Assembly (NCBI GenBank): GCA_003415625.1
Contig: PYIU01000003.1
Location: 5,208,001 to 5,272,000, forward strand
Direction: 5' to 3'
Source: Aquanectria penicillioides
Taxonomy: Eukaryota; Ascomycota; Sordariomycetes; Hypocreales; Nectriaceae
DNA length: 64,000 nt
Part shown: in pieces, positions 11,070 through 21,177 of the stretch
How positions within the stretch are numbered: position 1 is the first letter of the stretch
Layout of the letters: each line of letters starts with the position of its first letter
Notes under the pieces: generated by a model
The model's input: only the letters and a program-made list of their open reading frames with translations
Databases searched by the model: none
Told to the model about the DNA's origin: nothing
Made by a program: the position numbers and the translations under genes

Positions 11070-14000
11070 TCAGTACACGTAGAATGCCTGCGAGAGTGGT
11101 AGGCTTGTCGCGGGCGCGGCCTCGCACACTTTGCCGGCCGCCTCGACGGTGTAGCTCTCGGGATCGACGCGCATGCGGGGCATGTGGTCGTTGTGGCGCA
11201 TGTCGCGTTTGCCAATATTGCGGCACCCGCGGACTGCCTCGACGCGGCTGCGCAAGCCGTACGAAGCGATGGCCCCCGACGAGATTGATGCTTCCGAGAC
11301 GAAGAGAATGGTGGTGGAGGGCGTGAGAGGCGCGAACATGGGGCGCGCAATAATGGGCTGGACGGTGGGATGGAGGCGTTGGGGTCGCCCTGAGAGGGTC
11401 GGGAGATGTTAGCGAGCGGTTCAAAATTGCGCAAGGCAGATGATTATGGCTTGGTAATGAAGGGGAAGAAGAAAAACAATAATGAGAAAGAAAAAAAAAA
11501 AAGAAAGAAGAAGGGCGGTTAGATATAACTGCAACTTACCATCTGCGCGTACGCGATGTGACCGGCCTTTACCACCTGGCTAGGCTTCGTTCCGAACCAT
11601 GCGGGATCCCAGATGGCGAGATCTGCCATCTTTCCAACTTCGATGCTTCCAATGATATGCCCAAACCCTTGCGCGATGGCCGGGTTCACCGTGTACTTGC
11701 TCACGTACCGCTTCACGCGGGCATTGTCAGCTCCGGTGCCTTGGTCCTCGGGCAGGTAACCGCGCTGGACCTTGTTCTTGTGCGCCGTGTTCCATGTCCG
11801 GAGGATGACCTCGCCGCAGCGACCCATGGCCTGCGAGTCAGAGCTCATCATGCTGATGGCGCCAAGGTCGTGCAGAACATCTTCGGCGGCGATGGTCTCG
11901 GAGCGGATGCGGCTCTCGGCGAAGGCGACGTCCTCAGGGATGTCCTTGGAGAGATGGTGGCACACCATGAGCATGTCAAGATGCTCGTCCAGTGTGTTGA
12001 GGGTGAAGGGGCGTGTGGGATTTGTGGACGAAGGTAGGACGTTGGGATGCTCCACGACGGAGATGATGTCTGGGGCGTGGCCGCCACCGGCGCCTTCGGT
12101 GTGGTAAGTGTGAATGGTGCGGTCGTGGAAGGCGGCGATGGTCGATTCGACAAAGCCCGACTCGTTGAGAGTATCGGTGTGGATGAGGCATTGAACGTCG
12201 AGCTCGTCGCATACAGTGAGGCATGCGTCGATGGCGGAGGGCGTGGAGCCCCAGTCCTCGTGAAGCTTGAGACCGCAAGCTCCAGCAATGACTTGCTCGC
12301 GTAGGGCTACCGGAGAACTGTCATTACCCTTGGCCGTAATACCAATGTTGATAGGGAGGGTGTCGCAAGCCTGGAGCATCTGGCGCATATAGTGGGCGCC
12401 AGGAGTGCAAGTTGTGGCATTTGTTCCGGCGCTGCCATGGTTGTTAGCTCACATGGACGTGCGGAGGTGGATAGAGGAAATATCATCAAGGAACATGAGA
12501 TATGCGGGCAAAATGACGAACCTTGGGCCGGTACCGCCTCCAAGCATAGTGGTCACACCAGATGCGAGAGCTTCGGGAACCTGTTGGGGGCAGATGAAGT
12601 GGATATGTGTGTCAATAGCACCAGCAGTAACAATCTTGCCTTCTCCAGCAATGACATCCGTGCAGCTGCCGACAATCATGTTGGGGGTCACACCATCCAT
12701 GACGTCTGGGTTTCCTGCCTTGCCGATACCCACAATCATACCCCCTTGACTCCGATATCTGCCTTGTAGATGCCGGTCCAGTCCACGATAAGGGCGTTGC
12801 TAACCACCAGGTCAAGAGTCTCGGCGTCGGTGCGTCCCGTGGCCTGGCCCATGCCTTCTCGCAGCGTCTTGCCGCCACCAAACTTGCACTCGTCGCCGTA
12901 GAACGTCATGTCTTTCTCAACCTTGATCCATAGCTCTGTGTTGCCAAGCCGGACGAGGTCACCGGTGGTGGGGCCGAACATGGTGGCATAGGCGGCACGG
13001 TCCATCTGAAAGCTGTTGATATCGGCCAAGTCGCCTGCTGGTTCGGGGACGTGGGCGTAGCCGGCCTGTTGGAGCCGGGAGATGATCTCGTCGGCACGGG
13101 AGAGGTCGACGACCCCGGAGGCGAGGTTGTTGCCGCCGCGAATGACTCGGTTTCCTCCAATCTCAACCAGCGTCACCGTCTTGGTATCGCCGGGTTCAAA
13201 GCGGACCGAGGTGCCGGCCGGGATGTCCAGACGGTAGCCATATGCGCGGAGGCGGTCGAACTCGAGCTGTGGGTTAGTCTCAATGAAATGGTAGTGAGAT
13301 CCGACCTGGATGGGCCGGTCTCCTTTGCTCGTCACCCGGAGACGGATCCTCTTTCGACATTGGTTGAGCGCGACCTTGGACTTGACGGTGATGACAGCAC
13401 CAGGCTGTCGCGTGGGCTCAAACTCTTCAGGGGCGGCTAGGGGGAACACATGGTCGGCTGGAATGGGCAGAAAGCTGCCGTAGAGCGCTTTGCGTAGGTC
13501 GCCGTCGTCGGTGCTGATGGGGTTGTGAACCGTTACGAGGTATGTACCCGTGGTAAAGGTGCCTTCGACCTGAATCTCATGGAGAGTGCTGCAGACGGAA
13601 GGTAACACATGTCGGCGCCCTAGCATGGTAGAGCCGAGGGCCATGAGATCTGCAACACTGTGGTTTCCATCACGAATGAGTTCATGGAGGTTGTTGGCGA
13701 TGAGAGCCTATGAGAGGTGGCGTCGTCAGCGGCTTGTCCAAGCTGCCACTTCGGCTCATCGAATGAGGGGTCCTTGGGGGCGGGAGAGGGAGACAATGAG
13801 ACGGGGATAGCCCGTGAACAACGTGTGTAAAAGGCGGTCGTCGTTTTTTTTTGTTTTTTTATACCTTTGTTTTATCATCAAGCAAGAAGCAGAGAAGAAA
13901 AAAGAAAAAGAAATTAAAAAAAAATTTAAATAAATAAATAAAAATAAAAGCACACCCATTACTTACCGAAGCCTCGGAATGGTTCAACTTGACTCCTCTC

Positions 14001-14160
14001 GCTAAACGTCTCTGGGCGAGAAGGCCCAGCTGTGAGATGACGAGCTTGTCAAGCTGTAGACGAGTTGGAGAAGCCACCCCTGTTAGTGGGCAGTCCACAA
14101 AATGCATGCGAGATGACGGAGACGGGGATGGGGACGAACCTCTTTGGGAACCAGATACAT
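11070..14160 (-). CDS. urease (three apparent frameshifts)
   Basis: Single-chain fungal urease, nickel-dependent, splitting urea into ammonia and carbamate in the cytosol. Exons: 14160-14140 (only seven codons, MYLVPKE), 14053-13967, 13707-12522, 12432-11540 and 11389-11070. Domains run in the order gamma ([20 protein letters not shown]), beta, then alpha. Catalytic motifs are intact: [15 protein letters not shown] with the lysine that is carbamylated, [27 protein letters not shown] (flap) and [11 protein letters not shown]. The frame breaks three times. One base is missing in the C5 run at 12741-12745. One base is extra in the T4 run at 12420-12423. One base is missing near 11364-11370, inside the conserved GDPNASIP block. 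Allowing for these, length would be about 835 residues, normal for the family. Conservation on both sides of each break favours consensus errors over genuine loss, but a young pseudogene cannot be excluded. Confidence 0.93.
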
Positions 14161-15278
14161 GGTCGAATCGAGAGCCGCGCCTTAATAATCTCGTCTGCGT
14201 ATCGCTATCAACTTTCACACACCCGTAGGGATGAGCGGGACACAGGCATGGGAAAGGGGAGAAAGAAGGGAGGGGATTTAAAAATAAGCTCGGTGACCCC
14301 TCCGTTGGGCGCCCGTGTGCCGATTTGCGCGCGCCGTGGTACCCGCGCGTGAAGGTGCCGCTGCCGGATGCTGCTTTGAGGATGACGCCCGATAAGGAAT
14401 GCGACCTTTGATAACGGCCATTGGTCATTGCGCCGCCGGCGACGGTCACCGGGGGGGCTACGGATACGGGGGGCAAGCTTGCTGGGCGGAATCTCGGCCG
14501 TGGCCGCTGTCTTTTTTTTTTTTTTTGCTATCCGTATTATCTATCTAATGCATCGTCGGAAGCCTTCTGCAGAGCTGGCTGGTCCTAAAAGTCCGTCCTG
14601 CACCAATGCCCGTTACCCGCCGCCCGCTGCTCTCGCCGTCGTCAGCCGGCAAACGACAAGCGGCAGAACCCTTCGTGGTTTTTTTTTTGGGGGGGGGGGG
14701 GGGGTTGCGGGCTTCCGTGGACTGATGAATGGTGACACCCGTGCGCCCCTAATTAGGTAGGCAGACAGGTGGACAGACTTTTACCAAGGTCAAATAGCTC
14801 TCGACTGAGCTGCCTAGCGAATGCTATGTTATTTGCTGTCATAATTGTCCAAGGACCCCACGCGACTTGTCCACGTCTGCATCCACGTCGACGTCTATGC
14901 CTCAAGCAGTTACACCGAGGAGAGACGCCCGTCAAAACAAGCTGTTCGTGGGCCAACATTTTGACATGGACAACGTTTGATGGCCAATCGCTAATGGCCA
15001 ATGACAAAGAGTAGCCCCGCCTGGTCAAGCAGCAGGAAACAAACTCCTGGAATGAAAGCGCATGCAATTCGTGGGTCATCCTATCTGATACATAGGCCAA
15101 GCCCTGCCTCCCAAACACCGAATTCCCAATACACCCTCAACGCCATCTCTCAATGCCAACTAAAAAGGACAGAACAGCAATGAAAATGAATACAAAACAA
15201 AACGTTCAAGGTTAATAGAAAGACCATCCAAGCACTCAGCGCCTTCATGGGGGGGAAAAAAGCCGCATGCACCAAGCC
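14161..15278. other. urease upstream region
   Basis: About 1.1 kb between the urease start codon and the 3' end of ada3, both on the minus strand, so it should contain the urease promoter. It includes a T tract near 14511 and a striking T10-G16 homopolymer pair at 14679-14704. I see no gene. Confidence 0.6.
14679..14704 (+). repeat. T10-G16 homopolymer tract
   Basis: Ten T residues run directly into sixteen G residues, upstream of urease. A G run this long can form G-quadruplex or triplex DNA and is a frequent site of sequencing and replication slippage. Confidence 0.9.
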
Positions 15279-17301
15279 CTATTCATCTTCAACCTCCTCA
15301 TCCCATTGCTCCTTTTCCTTTTTGACCAAATCCGCCATGTCTTCAGATTTGAAAATAGAGCTGTTGGGATCTTCGATTCGAGGCACCTTGCCCAAGCTCT
15401 CGTCATCAAACACCGACCCGATGGTATCGATCCAGCGTCTACGTCTCTCCATGAGCATTTTGGTCAGATCGCCGATGCCAGGTCGCGCCATGCCCGCAGC
15501 GCCGCCCACAAAGTGACTGCCTCCGCCCGCGCCGCCTGGGCGCTTGTTCTTCTTGCTTTTGCCCATGGTTCGGGTGCGCTTGAGATACGCTGCCTGGACT
15601 TGCGAGTCAAGATCTTCCAAGATGGTTTGATACTCCTGGTGAGCCATCCGCTCACGCACCAGCTCGGTCAGGCGTGCTTTCCGCGCGCCGTTGATAAGCA
15701 TCTGCTCTTTTAGTCGCGACTGGAGAAGTCGCAACCTGGCGGCCACCTCATCATCAAAGTGGCCGTCAAATTCGGCCTCGAATCCTTCCAAGGGCAGGAA
15801 TCCAATATGTCGTAGCTCTTGCCTGATACGCTCATCAACATGAGAATATTCCAGTTTAGGATGGGAAGCCTTCTTCCAGGCCTCGGTTGAGGACTCGGGC
15901 ATGAAGGTCGCTGGTGGCCCTGGGTTTGATTTATCGTCCCCGCCTCCCGCGTGGTCGTCTCCGTTGGCTTCGCCATTCATGCCAATATCTCCGTTCGTGA
16001 TGCCATTCGTAGCTGGTTTGTCCTCTGCGGATGGGATTCGAGCCTCGGGTCGAAAGGTTTGCATCAATCTGGTTAGCCAGGGGCCGACAGACAGCTTGTC
16101 AGTCTCGCCAACATCGTCATCCATGTTATCGATGTTGCCTCGGGGCTGGTTAGGGGGGAGCTTATCCCGGCCTTGTTGAGGATAATCGATAGACATAGCA
16201 CCGTCCTCTTCAGCCCAAACTTCCGTGTAGTGCCTCTTGCCTCGCTTTGGCATGATGAATGGCAATACCCGCTCTCCACGCTCTCGCAAGAAAGCCAAGT
16301 CCTCCTCTGAAAATGGGCGGAAGAATGGTTCGACATATGTTGAGAATGTTGAAAAGTTGATTTGACTGCTCGGCTTCGCATTGCTAAAGTCCTTATCTGG
16401 TGGGTCACCGGCAATGAGATCGGCAAGGTCGGACCTAGGGAAAACTGCAACAGAGTAGATCTCTTTCCGGTTATCCACGGTCATGGCAGGGGTAACGGGC
16501 TTGATTTCGTATACGGTTGGGTCGGGGAATGTGGAGGGGTCTTCGCCGAAAGTTTGCGACTGCGGTAGCTCCCGTCGAGGTGGCGCACCCTCATCTTCGG
16601 AGCTTGATTCCTCTTCTTCCTCTTCTTTCTTGGTTTTGTCGTCAACTTCCATGGCAGATGGAGATGCAGCAGCAGCCGGTGATAGCGACGAGCTTGCAGA
16701 ATCATTTCGTGAGTGCTTGTTCTTGGAGTCCCGGAGAGGGGATGAACGCTCTATCAACAATCATTAGTTCCCATCCAGAATTGAAATAGCGATATGAAGT
16801 AAATATAACGGCGTCATAGGGATTGGCGGGGAAAAGGGGTGAGTGGATAGCCATACCAACGTTTCCCTCGGGAGCGGAGAGCGCATCCGTCTTCTTGCGC
16901 TTATGTTTGGGTCGTTTGCCTTCTTGTTCGCCGTCCGCACGTCCCCGGTCATAATCATCCGGTCGCTTCTTGCGCTCGTCTGCAAGGTGCCTCATGCCGC
17001 GATCGTAGAAGGTGGAGCGCTTCTCCATAATGTTGGTGAGGCTCTTCAGGCGCTCAATCATGCCATCGAGGCTCTTGGAGTCGGGGACGGTCGCATTGGA
17101 GGCGGTCTGATCAATCAGGTCGTCGTAGGTCAGGTTCCGGAACAAAATAACTCTAGTGTTGAGGTAGTCCGGGTCGTAGAACTCCTGGGGTGGGAGACTG
17201 GCTGTCCCTGGCGCCGGGGCTGGCGTGGTGTTGCGGCTCTGCTTCTGCATGGCGGCCGAGTTCTTTTTGCCCGTTCCCTTTTGGCCCGGTCCCGGAGGCA
17301 T
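15279..17301 (-). CDS. ngg1: SAGA histone-acetyltransferase subunit Ada3/Ngg1
   Basis: Two exons, 17301-16857 and 16750-15279, give 638 residues. The protein begins [14 protein letters not shown], a Lys/Ala-rich start. It has a [21 protein letters not shown] block, then a Lys/Arg-rich nuclear-localisation stretch (KRPKHKRKK) just before the intron. The middle is acidic ([13 protein letters not shown]) and the C-terminal third carries the Ada3 domain: [17 protein letters not shown], then a long charged helix, ending [17 protein letters not shown]. Ada3 links Gcn5 and Ada2 within the SAGA/ADA histone acetyltransferase complexes. An in-frame ATG at 17433 would add 44 Ser/Pro-rich residues; the downstream start looks more typical. 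Assignment rests on the C-terminal domain and overall architecture. Confidence 0.88.
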
Positions 17302-18238
17302 CGTGGATACTGGCTGGGTTGGAGGGGCCTCGACCAATGGTCGGCGAAGATGAGGTCGCAAGGGCGAATGCGATGGGGTTGAAGAGCTTCGAGATGCAAC
17401 AACAAGAGTTGATGATGGCGCGCGACGGGACATCCAAAGGAGCCAAGATCCATCCAACCAAGGACGTGCGCATCCAAGGCTGCAAAAGATACGTACCTTT
17501 TACGCGAGCGCGACCCCTCCGCGGGGTTGCCTAGCAAGGTACGTACCCCCAAGCAAAGGCATCGGAAAAGCTATTGATCCGCCAAAGAGCTTCCGTCAGT
17601 ATTCTAGTCCCGGAGTTGGGGACCCGTAGGCCAAACCAGCTCTGCAATTGTGACATCATCTCATATTAGTGAAGAGACATGAAAATGGGGAAAACGTAGG
17701 GAATGGTAGAGAACCCTAGAGAAAAAGAAAAAATTGGTTCAAAAAGGCCTAGGGCGATCAGAAAAGTTCTTCATTTCGTTTTTGGTAGCATCATTCATCT
17801 CCGCTGGCTGATTCCCGCTAATGATGCATTCAAATGGTCCCTAGCCAGCTGTGTGCGCGTTGACATGTGAAGGTGCCACTTATTCGAGAGCTCCAAACTC
17901 CAAATTGAGCTGCCCCAACATGCGAGACCATGACAAGGACCTCATTTCCCTTGACCGCTGCGTTTCTAGTAGTCTACGAGCCATTGGGACCTGGTATGTA
18001 CTGCATGTTCAACCATGTAGCTCTCTCCTCCTTTCGGGTTCACTTGATTATTCTTTTTGGAGCAGAGAGGCGGGCAGCGTTCTCGCACTAGTTCCTCCCC
18101 GAATGACTCAAGTGTTGAGCTTCAGAGCTACACAGCCTCAGGGCCACCATATAAAAGTTGCTCCCCTGGTGTGACTTTCTTACCCGCCAATCCAGGCATT
18201 AATAAAGGGAACAGAAGGTCCGCAAATTGAAACAAATC
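17302..18238. other. divergent promoter region, ada3 / AIG2-like gene
   Basis: About 0.9 kb between the divergent starts of ada3 and the AIG2-like gene. It contains purine-rich and AT-rich patches and no supported gene. Both promoters must lie here. Confidence 0.6.
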
Positions 18239-19105
18239 ATGGATGATTTCAACGAACTTGAGGCACTCGCTCAATCTTCCCTCAATGAAGATGCTCTTCC
18301 CGCTGGGGAGTCTGACGCTGAGACGATTCGCCAGTACATGGACCTGTTTGATTTGAATGAGAAAGGAGCAGTTGACAAAATTAACGAGATGCGAGGGTTT
18401 GTTCCCCAAAGAAAGCTTGCACCGAAAAAGACTCGTGCTGCAGCCTACCTTGTCAAGCTGCAAGGGCCCTTGGAGGATGCCGAAACTGTCAGGTCCCTCG
18501 CCGGACTCGCGGACATTCCGGAGGTGGTAACCGGCACCGACGACGCCGGGCGAGTGGCCTATTTCTGCCGAGTCAACCACGAGACCCGATCGAAGATAGC
18601 GATTCATTTCGCCGAAAACGACTTGGGGCCGAGCCCAACATTTCTTCAACTCACCCTAGCCGACAAGGACCTGAGCCGCACTTCTCGCGCCCCTACACTT
18701 GGCTTAGAAGCCACGTTGCCGCAGAATCGGGCCAGCTCCAGGGCTACCGCCTTCAGGCCGTCTCAAGATGAGTACCCGGTCTGGTACTTCTTCTACGGGC
18801 CGCTAGCAGATCCCAACGAGTTATCCATGATTCTACGTTTGCCCAGCGAGCCGGAATACGTACCGGCTACAGTTACCAGCGGGCGCTTGCTAGCGTGGAA
18901 TGCCATGGTGGATAAGCGTGGTAGTGAAGCTCCAGCTGAGATCGCAGGGAAGGCATTCCTCGTGCGAGACTACAAGGAAGAAGAGTCTGTCCGGTTTTCG
19001 GTCACAGACAAGTTCGAGGTGGTGCGGTGTAGGATCCGATTTGACGATAGCGGCAAGATGGTGGACGGACTCACGCTTCGATACACGGACACCAAGCTCG
19101 AGTAA
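18239..19105 (+). CDS. AIG2/gamma-glutamylcyclotransferase-like protein
   Basis: Single exon of 288 residues starting MDDFNELEALAQSSL. The first ~175 residues are not recognisable; they include a basic FVPQRKLAPKKTRAAAY segment and a Pro/Arg/Ser linker. From about residue 180 comes the cyclotransferase-like signature VWYFFYGPLADP, followed by the strand pattern EYVPATVTSGRLLAWNAMV expected of the AIG2/GGCT fold. Family members cleave gamma-glutamyl amino acids or related amines, but many fungal AIG2-like proteins are uncharacterised. The usual catalytic glutamate should lie around the EIAGKAFLV segment; I cannot confirm it. An enzymatic role is therefore possible, not shown. No introns are needed. 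Confidence 0.75.
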   Translation: MDDFNELEALAQSSLNEDALPAGESDAETIRQYMDLFDLNEKGAVDKINEMRGFVPQRKLAPKKTRAAAYLVKLQGPLEDAETVRSLAGLADIPEVVTGTDDAGRVAYFCRVNHETRSKIAIHFAENDLGPSPTFLQLTLADKDLSRTSRAPTLGLEATLPQNRASSRATAFRPSQDEYPVWYFFYGPLADPNELSMILRLPSEPEYVPATVTSGRLLAWNAMVDKRGSEAPAEIAGKAFLVRDYKEEESVRFSVTDKFEVVRCRIRFDDSGKMVDGLTLRYTDTKLE

Positions 19106-21019
19106 GAGCGACGAGCAGTCTAATTCGATTCTGGGGCACCCAAATGCACATCACCACATATTGGAAAGGCGCAATGGTATAGGGATCGACTGCTGCTAGA
19201 GCTTCGATGGTCTCGTGGCCTCCTGAAAGACCCGAGAAGTGGATGGAGACGGGGGCTCCTTTGTGAGCCTGTCAATCACAAGCACGCGGGCAGATGCAGC
19301 ATGGCGGCTGGCTGGCCAAGCCTGGCCGCTGCAGTGCTACCCCAGGTTCCCAGAAGCCGTGGGTGGTCTCTCCAAGACCCCCCAAGGGCCAATGCCAGAG
19401 GGATAGTGCTTCAAGGGTCCCGCGTCCACTCGTGTGTTGTGTTGGTTTCGAGTGCCGGCACAAGACTGTAGTCTATGGCTTAGGTTAATGAGTTGCAGTA
19501 CGACAATCCACAAATTCTCGGATGGATGGTTAGAAAGTCGAGGCCGCGATTGGATCGAATTGGATCGGACTGGCTTGGATTGTTTGGGAAAATAAAATGC
19601 CGCACGAGATCATTGGCCTTTCACATGCATCTCACAGAGACTGCCCTTTTACGGCGTAGAGCACACGGCTGGAAGTACCTTTGGGACGCCAGACTTGTGG
19701 TCTCTCGCGGGGCTCTTGCGGGCTCATTCCAAAAGTGTTGCTGCTGCACGACCCCCTATACGAACGATGGCTGCTGCATGTGTTGGGCAATTCTTCTGTG
19801 ATTGGCCGGTGTGGTTTCCCGATTGGGGAATGCATGGTTCGCGGCCTGGCCACTAACCGGCCCAGCCTCTTTCTCTAAAACGCTTACCCCAGCCCAACAG
19901 CAGCAGCAGCAGCAGCGGCAGCGGCAGCGGCAGCACACATACATGTACGTAGGTACTAGGTACAGATTAGAACGATGCTGGCTGCTAGGGGGGGAGAGCT
20001 GTGGACTGTCGTCATGAGGCGTCGACTCCCATCCGTTGGGACCTCGGGGAGATGAAGGCCCAGGGCCATATGGGAGCGGCAGAGTTGGCAACACAGCGCC
20101 ATGAGAGCGCGGGGGAACGGCAGCAGCCAGGACAGAGTGCCATCAACGTCACCATGCGAATGGCTCCAAGAAGAAGTGCAGAACCAAGCAGCCAGCCCAG
20201 TTCGTTCAGCGAGGAGGTAACTAGCTAACCCAGTTCACAATAACACGTATTCGTGCAGAAGAGCGTAGCCAAACCTGCATGTCACAACGCTCACATCTGC
20301 ATCCGCATCGCCCATCCCTCTCCATCCCCACGGCCGACGTATCGCATTGCGGCATTGGGCATCCCCCTCCCTGAGAGAAGTCCCTCCAGAAACCAAACCT
20401 TCTCTTCTCTCCTTCTTCCCATGCTTCACGCATCGAGACCACACGGATCTGCTACGATAACGACAACTGGACCCCCCAAAAAAGACCCCACCCACACTAC
20501 CGCGACGAAAGCAGCCGCTCATAGCCACGCATAGCACATGTGCGCCGCAAGCGCAGCCTTGCCACACCCCTGAAACCGCACGGCACTCAAGCATGTGCTC
20601 CAGCCATTGGCTCACGCCTCTGACGCCGACTTGGGCCTCACTGTGAACCTTGGACCCTGGCGGCGGGGTACCGACCTCCAGCGGGGCCCGACGAGATCCC
20701 CACGGCCGCGATTGTCACTGTCTAGCAAGTCAATTGTCGTTGGGGGAATCATGTGTGAGCTACTGAGGGGTCCGACAGGCGCCGTACCGCCTGCCCGTTT
20801 CGTGGGCAACCTGCTCTCGCTCATACTCGTGCTCGTGCCTGTGCTCGTGCCTGGCTGGCGTGTGCCTGGGGCGTATATATCTTTGCCTCGCCGTTACTCC
20901 CCCTCGTCTGGTCTTGTTCCAACTTTTAACCTGATCGTGTGAAAGGTTTTCAACACTGCTTCTTAGCTAACGCTTCTTTTCAACAATTTCCCACTCTCCC
21001 TAAACAATGAGAGAGTACC
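19106..21019. other. intergenic region upstream of BTA1
   Basis: About 1.9 kb with no supported gene. It holds a CAG-rich repeat at 19898-19935 and pyrimidine-rich DNA from 20260 onward that grades into the BTA1 leader. The GTATATAT word near 20873 is a possible TATA-like element about 150 bp before the start codon. Confidence 0.55.
19898..19935. repeat. (CAG)n/(CGGCAG)n trinucleotide repeat
   Basis: About seven CAG units pass into three CAGCGG units. The repeat is non-coding in any frame that I can support, and likely polymorphic. Confidence 0.9.
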
Positions 21020-21177
21020 ATGGCTTCTCATGTGAGTTCATCCTCTCCATTTGGTCCCTTACACCCTCCCGGGCCCCTTCACACTGGCCCTCACACCTGG
21101 GTCTTACCCATGCTTCTCTTCTCATCCCCCAACGCCCTTCACGTGCTAACCAATGCTTCTCTTCTGCAGGGTGGTAA
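21007..21177 (+). promoter_or_regulatory. upstream ORF overlapping the BTA1 start
   Basis: An ATG at 21007 lies 13 nt before the BTA1 ATG in another frame. After removal of intron 1 (21032-21169) it reads ten codons (MREYHGFSWW) and stops at TAA 21175-21177, inside exon 2. Both ATGs have A at -3, a good context. If included in the transcript, it would compete with BTA1 translation and could tune expression. Whether the mRNA begins upstream of 21007 is unknown. Confidence 0.5.
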
